A stretch of 5,193 bases of DNA from Chloroflexota bacterium. Lineage in GTDB: Bacteria > Chloroflexota > Limnocylindria > Limnocylindrales > CSP1-4. The notes below the pieces were generated by a model that had not been told where the DNA came from, searched no databases, and worked only from the letters and a program-made list of their open reading frames with translations. Location of the stretch: assembly GCA_013695255.1 (NCBI GenBank), contig JACDAV010000029.1, forward strand, positions 1 to 5,193. The letters run 5' to 3'. The translations under genes and the position numbers were made by a program. Positions 1 through 5,193 of this stretch are shown piece after piece. Positions within the stretch are counted from its first letter, which is position 1; each line of letters opens with the position of its first letter.

Positions 1-101
1 TGTGCGCAGCCGGTATACGGATTGAGCGACCAGCGGAACGGCATGCCCGTCACGCGGTTCAGCGCGGTCCGGCACGGCTCCTCGCGATACTCGGGACGCA
101 T
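1..101 (-). CDS. Radical SAM protein (SplB/Rv2578c-like), N-terminal fragment
   Basis: This is the first 33 codons of a gene that runs off the left edge. The protein begins MRPEYREEPC and continues with ALNRVTGMPFRWSLNPYTGC. The block NRV-GMPFRWS-NPY-GC is the hallmark that precedes the CxxxCxxC iron-sulfur motif in radical SAM proteins of the COG1533 group, which includes the Rv2578c-type and spore-photoproduct-lyase-like proteins. Cys32 would be the first cluster ligand; the other two lie outside the window. Such proteins cleave S-adenosylmethionine reductively; the substrate of this branch is not known to me. ATG at 101 is the only usual start codon before the in-frame TGA at 129-131, but no clear Shine-Dalgarno precedes it, so leaderless translation is possible. 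The in-frame residues just upstream (EQTFYHRP) look family-like, so an upstream frameshift is not excluded. The gene is divergent from the reductase at 189. Confidence 0.8.
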   Translation of the reverse strand, partial: MRPEYREEPCRTALNRVTGMPFRWSLNPYTGCA

Positions 102-133
102 CGGCCGATGATAGAACGTCTGTTCGGATCAGG

Positions 134-161
134 TCGTTGACGACGGATGTATCGTTGACGA
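134..161. repeat. 10-nt direct repeat in divergent intergenic region
   Basis: The sequence TCGTTGACGA occurs at 134-143 and again at 152-161, an 18-bp period or nearly two helical turns on the same DNA face. Each copy contains TTGACG (137-142 and 155-160), which resembles a sigma-70 -35 box. No convincing -10 box follows either copy at 16-18 bp. The repeat lies between the divergent radical SAM and reductase genes, so it could be a tandem regulator site or a promoter element. The repeat is seen directly; the function is inferred. Confidence 0.35.
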
Positions 162-188
162 AGCAACTACCCTGTCTGGAGCGACCCC

Positions 189-562
189 ATGGACGACCGC
201 ACTCGCCGCGCCCTCTCGCGCGGGCACCTCATCGACATCACCACCACGGGGCGGCGGTCCGGTGCGCCGCGACGGATCGAGATCGCGTTCCACAACATCG
301 AGGGCCGGCTCTTCGTGTCCGGGATGCCAGCCGACGCACGCGCGCCTGGATCCACAATCTCGAGGCGGATCCGCGGCTCACGTTCCACCTGAAGGCCGCG
401 GTGCGGGCGGACCTGCCCGGTAGAGCGCGGATCGTGAGCGATCCGGCCGAGCGCCAGTCCATCCTCGAGACGGTCGCGCGCAACTGGAACCGGACCGACG
501 TCGACGCGATGGTCCAGCACAGCCCGCTGATCGAGGTCCAGCTCGAGGACCCGGCCGCCTGA
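189..562 (+). pseudogene. Deazaflavin (F420)-type nitroreductase/quinone reductase family protein, frameshifted
   Basis: A small split beta-barrel flavin/deazaflavin-binding protein of the DUF385/Ddn-like type, a family that often uses F420H2 to reduce quinones or nitro compounds. The first part reads from ATG 189 through the typical block IDITTTGRRSGAPRRIEIAF (residues 15-34) to LFVSGMP (41-47). It then loses frame. The family-like continuation, RAWIHNLEADPRLTFHLK, lies in the next frame and ends at TGA 560-562 after the stretch AMVQHSPLIEVQLEDPAA. Adding one base near 330, for instance making GCCAGCC into GCCAGGCC, restores GMPGRRTRAWIHNL and gives a normal protein of about 124 residues. 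GGAG at 178-181, 7 bases before the ATG, supports this start. Read literally, the first frame would end at 390-392 as a 67-residue fragment. The break may be a real mutation or a lost G in a short GG run during sequencing. The subfamily and F420 dependence are inferred from family resemblance. Confidence 0.8.
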
Positions 563-565
563 CGC

Positions 566-607
566 ATCCGCAGCCGTCGCCGGCGGTCCGGACGAACCGC
601 TGCGGAT
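566..607 (+). terminator. Inverted repeat / hairpin between reductase and SGNH genes
   Basis: A perfect 9-bp inverted repeat pairs ATCCGCAGC (566-574) with GCTGCGGAT (599-607). Inside it, CGTC (575-578) can pair with GACG (591-594), so the RNA could form an extended GC-rich hairpin with an AACC bulge. It begins four bases after the reductase stop codon. No T-run follows, so it is not a textbook intrinsic terminator. It ends directly before GGGGAC (608-613), the only purine-rich stretch upstream of the next ATG at 626, and so could also affect translation of that gene. The structure is seen; the role is inferred. Confidence 0.4.
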
Positions 608-625
608 CGGGGACACTGAACCGCC

Positions 626-1648
626 ATGCGTCGCCGCCGACCACTCGCCCTGGGGCTGCTGGCGCTCGTTACAGCCGTCACCCTGGTCGTCGGCGGGTTC
701 GCCGCGCTCGTCGGTGGGCCCGCCATGACGGTCGATCCCAGCGCGCCGGCGGCGGCCGGGCCGCGGTTCAGCGGCGCGGCGGCCACCATCCGCGGCGTCT
801 CGCCGCGCGCTCTTGATGCCAGCCCGTCCCCGGACGCGCCCACCGCGCCCGCGCCGACGGCGCCGGCCGTTCCGCTTCCCGGCCTGATCGGGGCGATCGG
901 CGATTCGCTCTCGGCGGGCGTGAATGCCAGCGGGCAGTTCGGAGTCCAGCCGCAGCACTCGTGGGTCGTGGGCGACGTCCCGCGCGACGGCGTCGACAGT
1001 CACCTCGAGCGGATCCGGGCGCTCGGTGGAGATCCGGAGACGGCCGAGGCATTTCGTCCCGGCGCATCGATCGCGGCGGCTCGAGGGCAGGCCGAGGTCA
1101 TCGTGGCGGCGGCCCGCGGTCTCCCGGCCGGGACCACGGCCTACGTCACGTTCGAGCTGGGAGCCAACGACGTCTGTGCGCCGACACTGGCCGCCGCGAC
1201 CGATCCGGATGCCTTCGCCAGCCTGGCACGCGACGCCCTCGAGCGGTTGGTCGGCGGCCTGCCGCCCGGCAGCCACGTTCTCGTCGTGTCCGTGCCGGAC
1301 GTCACCCGGCTCCGCGATCTCGTCGCGGAGGTCCCCGAGGCGCGGGCCCTGCACCGCCGGTACGACGTCTGCGAGTCCGTGCTCGGCGAGGAGGCCGACA
1401 CGGAAGGCGTCGTGGACCGGATTCGCGCCTACAACGCGACGCTGACCGCCCTCTGCGAGCGGCTCGACAGCGCGAGCGTCGCCTGCGGCCACGACCTCGC
1501 CGGCGATCCGGCCCGCTCGCTCTTCGGCGCGCCGTTCACGCTCGACCAGATCAGCTCGCTGGACTTCTTCCACCCGTCCCTGTCCGGCCAGGCCCGCATC
1601 GCCGACGAGACATGGCGCCTCACGCCGTGGGGCGCGCCTGGCGGCTGA
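626..1648 (+). CDS. Exported SGNH/GDSL-family hydrolase
   Basis: A 340-residue serine esterase/lipase-type protein. An N-terminal RRRR followed by a hydrophobic stretch (residues 7-31) marks a signal peptide or membrane anchor. A Pro/Ala-rich low-complexity linker follows (about 36-86). The catalytic domain starts at 87. Block I is IGDSLSAG with the nucleophile Ser94; a block II-like Gly sits in PGASIAAARG (145-154); block III is ELGANDV with Asn181; block V is DFFHPSLSG with Asp313 and His316. All four SGNH signature positions are therefore present. Cys184, Cys249, Cys277 and Cys287 all fall after the linker and could form two disulfides, consistent with an extracytoplasmic location. The substrate (lipid, acetylated sugar or other ester) cannot be read from the sequence. 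ATG 626 is chosen because it retains the signal sequence; a weak GGGGAC lies 12 bases upstream. The gene follows the reductase in the same direction, separated by a hairpin, and converges on the SIMPL gene. Confidence 0.88.
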   Translation: MRRRRPLALGLLALVTAVTLVVGGFAALVGGPAMTVDPSAPAAAGPRFSGAAATIRGVSPRALDASPSPDAPTAPAPTAPAVPLPGLIGAIGDSLSAGVNASGQFGVQPQHSWVVGDVPRDGVDSHLERIRALGGDPETAEAFRPGASIAAARGQAEVIVAAARGLPAGTTAYVTFELGANDVCAPTLAAATDPDAFASLARDALERLVGGLPPGSHVLVVSVPDVTRLRDLVAEVPEARALHRRYDVCESVLGEEADTEGVVDRIRAYNATLTALCERLDSASVACGHDLAGDPARSLFGAPFTLDQISSLDFFHPSLSGQARIADETWRLTPWGAPGG

Positions 1649-1658
1649 TCGCCGGCGC
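1634..1658. terminator. Hairpin at convergent gene ends, possible bidirectional terminator
   Basis: GCGCC (1634-1638) and GGCG (1640-1643) pair with CGCC (1650-1653) and GGCGC (1654-1658). This gives a 9-bp GC stem with one bulged T and a six-base loop. It overlaps the stop codon of the SGNH gene and lies just beyond the stop of the minus-strand SIMPL gene (1674), where a shared terminator would be expected. It lacks a T-run on either strand, so the call is weak. Confidence 0.3.
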
Positions 1659-1673
1659 GGCCGCGGGACCGGG

Positions 1674-2324
1674 TCAGCCCACCGGGTCGGTGAGGTCCCA
1701 CGTCACCTGGACGGACGCGTGTGTCTCGGTCGTACCGGCCAGCACCGGTGTGTCGGCCGCGCGGGCCTCCATGACCGCGTAGCGAGGGCTGGGCGGCGCG
1801 GCGCCGTCCGACCCCTCCCGAATGGATCGCACGGGTCCGAGCGTCGTGCCGGCCGCGCGGGCGAGGACCTCGCCGCCGGCCCTGGCGTCCTCGACGGCCG
1901 CGGCAAGAGCTGCCCCTCGAGCGTCGCGTTCGTTGGCCAGCCCGAAGCGGACGGCTTCCACTGCCGTCGCGCCGGCCTCCAGCGCCGCGTCGAGGATGGC
2001 CGCCACCTCGTCCGGTCGGGCCACGCGGACGCTGATCCGGTTGGTGAGGCGGAACCCCGCCCGCCGCATCGTTCCGTCCGGCAGGTACTCGATCTCCGGC
2101 CCCAGGCTGAGGTCGGACGTCCGCGCGTCGTCCGCTGCGACGCCCTGGTCGAGCACGGCCGCGATCACCCGGCTCATGGCGCTCGCCGCGGCGTCACGCG
2201 CCTCGGTCGCCGTGGGGCGGACGATGTCCACTCCGAGCGTGATCTCCGCCTCGTCAGGCGGGCGCGACGCGCGGCCGCGACCGGACACGGTCAGCGTTCG
2301 GTGATGGGTCGATCGCTCATCCAA
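1674..2324 (-). CDS. SIMPL (DUF541) domain protein
   Basis: A 216-residue protein that is nearly all SIMPL/DUF541 domain (BP26/OMP28-like). Recognisable family stretches are LTVSGRGRASRPPDEAEITL (11-30), the helix TATEARDAAASAMSRVIAAV (38-57), GPEIEY (75-80), GFRLTNRISVRV (90-101), ILDAALEAGAT (110-120), GTTLGPVRSIREG (159-171) and the closing strand ASVQVTWDL (203-211). Bacterial members are usually exported and linked to envelope or oxidative stress; the biochemical role is unclear. This copy has no hydrophobic signal sequence, and none appears in the in-frame region upstream, so it is probably cytoplasmic or exported by another route. The start is TTG at 2324: it is the only start-like codon after the in-frame TAG and has AGGA eight bases ahead. 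An ATG at 2320 is out of frame. It lies 57 bp after the DUF4112 gene in the same direction and may be co-transcribed with it. Confidence 0.85.
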   Translation of the reverse strand: MDERSTHHRTLTVSGRGRASRPPDEAEITLGVDIVRPTATEARDAAASAMSRVIAAVLDQGVAADDARTSDLSLGPEIEYLPDGTMRRAGFRLTNRISVRVARPDEVAAILDAALEAGATAVEAVRFGLANERDARGAALAAAVEDARAGGEVLARAAGTTLGPVRSIREGSDGAAPPSPRYAVMEARAADTPVLAGTTETHASVQVTWDLTDPVG

Positions 2325-2332
2325 CGGGTTGG

Positions 2333-2338
2333 TCCTCG
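2333..2338 (-). promoter_or_regulatory. Ribosome binding site fixing the TTG start of the SIMPL gene
   Basis: On the minus strand this reads CGAGGA and ends eight bases before the TTG at 2324. It is the best Shine-Dalgarno-like site in the spacer and supports the non-ATG start. Confidence 0.6.
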
Positions 2339-2381
2339 TGCGGTGGACAGAGCGTAGCGGCTCAAGGCGCGGCGCCGGGCG

Positions 2382-2918
2382 CTAGACCGCCGGCACGACC
2401 GAGCCGAGCAGCCAGCCGATGCCGGCGACAACCAGCCATGCCAGCCCGACCAGGATGGCGATCGCGCCAAGCAGCACGAGCCGATGCTCGCGCGTGTCCG
2501 CCTCGGGATCGGCGGCGTAGCGCCGGAACAGGTCGCGGTTCCGGGCGTTCGACTTGAAGACGAAGTCGAACGCGTCGCCCAGGACGGGCACGAGGCCGAC
2601 GACGAAGTCGAGTCCGGTGTTGAGGATCATCCGGCCGACGACCGACGGCGGGAGCCGGAACCGCGTGGCCTCCACGATCAGCCACACGCCGACGGCCGCC
2701 GAGACGAGGTCGCCGGCGCCCGGGATGAGACCCACGATCGGTTCCAGGCCAACCCGGCGGCCCGTTCCTGGCACGGTGACCAGGTCGTCGAGCACGTGGG
2801 TCACCCAGCCGATGCGCCGATCCGCCGCCGCCAGGCGAGCGGATCTGTCGTGATGGACCACCGCCGTCGACCGTCCGCGGCGAAGCGGCCGGTTGCCGAG
2901 GTCGCTGGAGGGTGCCAT
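2382..2918 (-). CDS. DUF4112 domain membrane protein
   Basis: A 178-residue protein of unknown function. After a basic, polar N-terminus (1-35) comes the DUF4112 domain (about 36-135). It shows VPGTGRRVGLEPIVGLIPGA (49-68) followed by GD, then RMILNTGLDFVVGLVPVLGD (96-115) and FKSNARN (121-127), all family hallmarks. Two apolar stretches, about 58-84 and 98-120, contain the related motifs GLIPGAGD and GLVPVLGD and may enter or cross the membrane. A clear transmembrane helix occupies about 147-175 near the C-terminus. No enzymatic motif is visible. The start is ATG 2918; the minus strand has no good Shine-Dalgarno just upstream, and no nearby alternative is better. The gene follows the Gre-fusion gene in the same direction after 87 bp and precedes the SIMPL gene by 57 bp, so a loose three-gene transcription unit is possible. 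The family call is strong; function is unknown. Confidence 0.88.
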   Translation of the reverse strand: MAPSSDLGNRPLRRGRSTAVVHHDRSARLAAADRRIGWVTHVLDDLVTVPGTGRRVGLEPIVGLIPGAGDLVSAAVGVWLIVEATRFRLPPSVVGRMILNTGLDFVVGLVPVLGDAFDFVFKSNARNRDLFRRYAADPEADTREHRLVLLGAIAILVGLAWLVVAGIGWLLGSVVPAV

Positions 2919-2928
2919 GACACGACGC

Positions 2929-2948
2929 TAGGAGGGTGGGACTCGAAC
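2929..2948 (-). other. tRNA 3'-end-like 20-nt sequence, possible remnant
   Basis: Read on the minus strand this is GTTCGAGTCCCACCCTCCTA. It looks like a tRNA T-loop (TTCGAGT), the 3' arm of the T-stem (CCCAC) and an acceptor 3' strand (CCTCCTA). No full tRNA is present: the bases before the loop (GGACC) do not pair with CCCAC, and nothing about 70 bases upstream pairs with the acceptor strand. It could be a leftover from recombination at a tRNA 3' end, or chance. It lies in the spacer between the Gre-fusion stop and the DUF4112 start, which otherwise shows nothing clear. Confidence 0.3.
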
Positions 2949-3005
2949 GGTCCTTGCCCGCCCGGTGCGCCGCGTGACGAATGCGCGACGCGTGGCGGTC
3001 GGGGC

Positions 3006-4238
3006 CTACTCGATCGCGACGACCCGGACCGGCACGGAGCCGCCGGGCGTCGTCGCCACGGCCTGCTCGCCGACCACCCGGCCCAGCAGCGCACGCCCGA
3101 TCGGCGACGCGTCGGAGATCCTGCCCGTCGCCGGCTGTGCCTCCGCCGTGCCGACGATCGTGAACCTCCGCTCCTCGCCGTCGATCTCGACGGTGACGCT
3201 GGAGCCGACGATGACCCGGTCGCCGCCCGCGCGCTCCTCGACCACGACCGCCGCCCGGAGCTGCGCCTCCAGCGCCTGGATCCGGCCCTCGAGGAACGAC
3301 TGCTCCTCACGCGCGGAGGTGTAGTCGCTGTTCTCCTTGAGGTCGCCCAGCTCCTTGGCGGTCCGGATGCGGGCCACGATCTCCGGCCGACGCGCCACCA
3401 GCGAGGCGTGCTCCGCCTGCAGGCGAGCGAGGCCGTCCGCCGAGAGGAGCACCGGCTCGGCTGCCCGGCGACCCCGCGCCGCCGATCGCGCCGGTGTGAC
3501 ACGGACTGCGCGCGGCTGGCGGGCAGCGCTCGCGGAGGCCCCGGCACGCCGGACAGAACCGCTCCCGCGCGACTCGACGCGGGCACCGTCGGCGTCGCCC
3601 GGCGGGACCTCCACCACGCGAGTCGGTGGCGCGGGCCGTTGCGGGTCGGCGGGCGGCACGGCGCCGGTGATGCCATGCGGTTTGGCAACGCCAGCGCCGC
3701 GAAGGTTCGCCCAGGGCAGAACGACGGCCGGGTCCGGCAGCGCCGCGGTCTCCGCGGCCGGGACGCTCGCGGCGAAGGCGGCCAGCAGGGCGTCCTCGTA
3801 CTCCTCCGTGGCGGTCGTCTGCGCCCACCAGACCCGGAGCGCTTCGACGCGCAGGGTCTTGAGCCACTGCGACGAGGCGTGCGGCCGGCGCTCGCCGAGG
3901 ACGTGCCGCTCGAGGGCCGTCACGCGCCCGGCGATGGACGTCTCGGCGGCGCCGATGAACAGCACGCGCCGGCTGGGCAGCCAGAAGCGGGCCAGTCGGG
4001 TCGCGAGGACCTTTCCGGTCGGGCGTTCGCCGTCGAGCCGGAGGTCCGGCAGGCTTTCGATCCACTTGCCGATCCGAACGACGTCGAGCCGGGGCGCGGG
4101 CAGGGCTGCGGGAAGCTCCACGACATAGACGCCCGGACCGGAGGCCCGCATCGGGCGGCCCAGCAGGGCCGGGCCGTCAGGCTGGAGGCTCACAGCGCGG
4201 AACAGGGCGGCCGCCCCCGGATCGAGCTCGGTGGTCAT
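3006..4238 (-). CDS. GreA/GreB-type elongation factor fused to an N-terminal GIY-YIG-like domain
   Basis: A 410-residue protein; ordinary GreA has about 160 residues. The C-terminal part (about 263-410) is a complete Gre factor. Its N-terminal coiled coil (264-333) carries the tip GDLKENSDY with Asp299 and Glu302, which match the acidic residues of GreA that help RNA polymerase cleave the RNA in backtracked complexes. SAREEQSFLEGRIQALE follows, then an FKBP-like domain with VGSSVTVEIDGEERRFTIVG (344-363) and SPIGRALLGRVVGE (378-391). The N-terminal part (about 1-160) resembles a diverged GIY-YIG fold: PGVYVVEL (35-42), then VLFIG (92-96), Arg105 in the next helix, SQWLKTL, and an acidic TEEYEDALLAAF (144-155). 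The second signature Tyr is Phe94, and the gap between the two motifs is long. Residues 181-262 form an Ala/Arg/Pro-rich, probably flexible basic linker. ATG 4238 starts the frame; its AAGG is directly adjacent, too close for a good Shine-Dalgarno. The Gre call is firm; the nuclease-fold call is tentative. Confidence 0.85.
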   Translation of the reverse strand: MTTELDPGAAALFRAVSLQPDGPALLGRPMRASGPGVYVVELPAALPAPRLDVVRIGKWIESLPDLRLDGERPTGKVLATRLARFWLPSRRVLFIGAAETSIAGRVTALERHVLGERRPHASSQWLKTLRVEALRVWWAQTTATEEYEDALLAAFAASVPAAETAALPDPAVVLPWANLRGAGVAKPHGITGAVPPADPQRPAPPTRVVEVPPGDADGARVESRGSGSVRRAGASASAARQPRAVRVTPARSAARGRRAAEPVLLSADGLARLQAEHASLVARRPEIVARIRTAKELGDLKENSDYTSAREEQSFLEGRIQALEAQLRAAVVVEERAGGDRVIVGSSVTVEIDGEERRFTIVGTAEAQPATGRISDASPIGRALLGRVVGEQAVATTPGGSVPVRVVAIE

Positions 4239-4339
4239 CCTTGAACGGTACCTGCAACGGGGAAGGCGGGGCGGTCAACCCACGAACATCCCCGATGGGG
4301 CACCATCTATGCTCTCCCGAAGGACGAACGAGATAGCAA
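4239..4339. promoter_or_regulatory. Divergent promoter region with CCCC-GAT-GGGG palindrome
   Basis: This 101-bp spacer must hold the promoters for the minus-strand Gre fusion and the plus-strand desaturase. CCCCGATGGGG (4290-4300) is a short inverted repeat with a three-base centre and could be a regulator half-site or operator. TATGCT (4308-4313) is a possible -10 box for the desaturase, with no good -35 box at the usual distance. The palindrome would lie just upstream of that -10. Function is inferred. Confidence 0.35.
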
Positions 4340-5193
4340 ATGACCACCCAGAAGGTTGAACCGGCGATCTCCGCCGCGCCTTACGACGAGCGGGCGCTGC
4401 TCCACGAGCTGGAGCCCGAGGCAGGTCGCCTCTACGACCGGCATGCCCGCGTCGCGCAGGAGTGGTTCCCCCACGACTACATCCCGTACCGCCTCGGGCG
4501 CGACTTCGACAAGGAGCCCTGGACACCCGATCAGCCGCGGCTCACCGGGGTCGCCCAGACGTCGTTCGAGATCGGCCTGCTCACCGAGGACAATCTGCCG
4601 AGCTATCACCGCCTGATCCACGGCATGTTCGGCAGCGGCGACGGGGCCTGGATCAACTGGGTCGGCCGCTGGACCGCCGAGGAGGGCCGGCACGCGATCG
4701 TGCTGCGCGACTACCTGACCGTCACCCGAAACATCGACCCGATCATGCTCGAGCGCGGGCGGATGACCCAGCTCCAGCAGGGCTACGACCACGATTCCCC
4801 GGACACGCTCCACGGCCTGGCCTACGTGACGTTCCAGGAGCTCGCGACCCGGATCGCGCATCGGAACACCGGCCGCTACTCGGACGATCCGGTCGCCGAC
4901 AGGATCATGATCCGGATCGCGGCCGACGAGAATCTCCACATGGTCTTCTACCGGGACATCCTGTCGGCGGCGATCAAGCTCCAGCCGTCCGCCGCCGTCC
5001 GGGCGATCGTCGACGAGGTCGTCGACTTCCAGATGCCGGGCGCCGGCATCCCCGGCTTCGTCCGCAAGGCCGCGCAGATGGCCAAGGCTGGCATCTACGA
5101 CCTGCGCGTCCACCGCGACGAGGTTCTCCTGCCGGTTCTGCGGCACTGGCGCATCTTCGAGCTCACCGGCCTGGATGCCGCGGCCGAGGAAGC
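4340..5193 (+). CDS. Acyl-ACP desaturase (soluble di-iron type), C-terminal end cut by window
   Basis: The first 284 residues of a soluble fatty-acid desaturase (FA_desaturase_2; plant stearoyl-ACP desaturase and mycobacterial DesA relatives). It inserts a double bond into acyl chains on acyl carrier protein, using O2 and reduced ferredoxin at a carboxylate-bridged di-iron site. All six ligands expected from the castor enzyme are present: Glu83 (LTEDNLPSYH), Glu115 and His118 (WTAEEGRH), Glu167 (TFQELATRIAHRNT), and Glu197 and His200 (AADENLH). The loop between the first two ligands is six residues shorter than in the plant enzyme. The C-terminal HWRIFELTGL (269-278) matches the plant WKVDKLTGL segment, so only a short tail is missing. 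No transit or signal peptide is seen, consistent with a cytoplasmic enzyme. ATG 4340 is the first possible start because an in-frame TAG lies at 4334-4336; a weak GAG precedes it. It is divergent from the Gre fusion. Double-bond position cannot be predicted. Confidence 0.93.
   Translation, partial: MTTQKVEPAISAAPYDERALLHELEPEAGRLYDRHARVAQEWFPHDYIPYRLGRDFDKEPWTPDQPRLTGVAQTSFEIGLLTEDNLPSYHRLIHGMFGSGDGAWINWVGRWTAEEGRHAIVLRDYLTVTRNIDPIMLERGRMTQLQQGYDHDSPDTLHGLAYVTFQELATRIAHRNTGRYSDDPVADRIMIRIAADENLHMVFYRDILSAAIKLQPSAAVRAIVDEVVDFQMPGAGIPGFVRKAAQMAKAGIYDLRVHRDEVLLPVLRHWRIFELTGLDAAAEE

Noticed and set aside
167..1573. A 468-codon open frame on the minus strand
   Set aside because: It runs antisense to the reductase and the clear SGNH hydrolase, its translation is low-complexity and Arg/Gly-rich without any family motif, and long antisense frames are expected at this GC content.
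961..1782. A 273-codon plus-strand frame overlapping the SGNH gene
   Set aside because: It has no export signal or catalytic motifs and is Arg-rich throughout, as an out-of-frame reading of GC-rich DNA would be.
2361..2380. GGCGC-rich palindromic stretch after the DUF4112 stop
   Set aside because: The self-complementary pieces leave loops that are too small or need mismatches, so no stable hairpin can be claimed.
2971..2992. Hairpin CGCGT / ACGCG as terminator of the Gre-fusion gene
   Set aside because: Only five base pairs around a 12-base loop with no T-run; this is common by chance in GC-rich sequence.
2919..3005. A complete tRNA gene on the minus strand
   Set aside because: Only the T-loop and 3' acceptor arm resemble a tRNA; no paired T-stem, anticodon arm or 5' acceptor strand could be found.
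2484..4244. A 586-codon open frame on the plus strand
   Set aside because: It is antisense to both the DUF4112 gene and the Gre fusion, which have strong family motifs; its translation shows no recognisable domain.
4307..5146. A 279-codon open frame on the minus strand
   Set aside because: It is the mirror of the desaturase, whose six iron ligands are all in place; the antisense product has no family-like features.

Overview
The window is GC-rich, gene-dense bacterial chromosome with no plasmid, phage, insertion-sequence or CRISPR signature. Long shadow reading frames on the opposite strand are typical of such GC-rich DNA. The protein families fit a Chloroflexota or Actinomycetota member: a radical SAM protein of the Rv2578c/SplB-like type, a DUF385-type deazaflavin (F420)-linked reductase, a soluble acyl-ACP desaturase of the plant/mycobacterial type, and a DUF4112 membrane protein. 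The lineage is an inference from family content; there is no rRNA or other marker here.

Layout. (1) Bases 1-101, minus: the first 33 codons of a radical SAM protein running off the left edge. (2) Bases 102-188: a short divergent control region with a 10-nt direct repeat. (3) Bases 189-562, plus: a small F420-type reductase broken by a one-base frameshift near base 330. (4) Bases 563-625: a strong inverted repeat. (5) Bases 626-1648, plus: an exported SGNH/GDSL hydrolase. (6) Bases 1674-2324, minus: a SIMPL (DUF541) domain protein with a TTG start, convergent with the hydrolase. (7) Bases 2382-2918, minus: a DUF4112 membrane protein. (8) Bases 2919-3005: a spacer holding a 20-nt stretch that looks like the 3' end of a tRNA. 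(9) Bases 3006-4238, minus: a 410-residue two-domain protein, with a putative degenerate GIY-YIG-like domain joined by a basic, Ala/Arg/Pro-rich linker to a complete GreA/GreB-type elongation factor. (10) Bases 4239-4339: a divergent promoter region. (11) Bases 4340-5193, plus: an acyl-ACP desaturase that lacks only its C-terminal end and keeps all six di-iron ligands.

The Gre fusion, DUF4112 and SIMPL genes lie in one direction (gaps 87 and 57 bp) and could be co-transcribed, but no shared pathway is evident. The reductase and SGNH hydrolase also run in one direction, separated by a hairpin. No gap without a gene exceeds about 100 bp.

The most notable item is the GIY-YIG-like/Gre fusion. 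A complete Gre factor, including the acidic DLKEN tip, is tethered to a possible nuclease-fold or nucleic-acid-binding domain, which suggests a role at stalled or backtracked RNA polymerase. The Gre half is secure from sequence; the GIY-YIG assignment is tentative.
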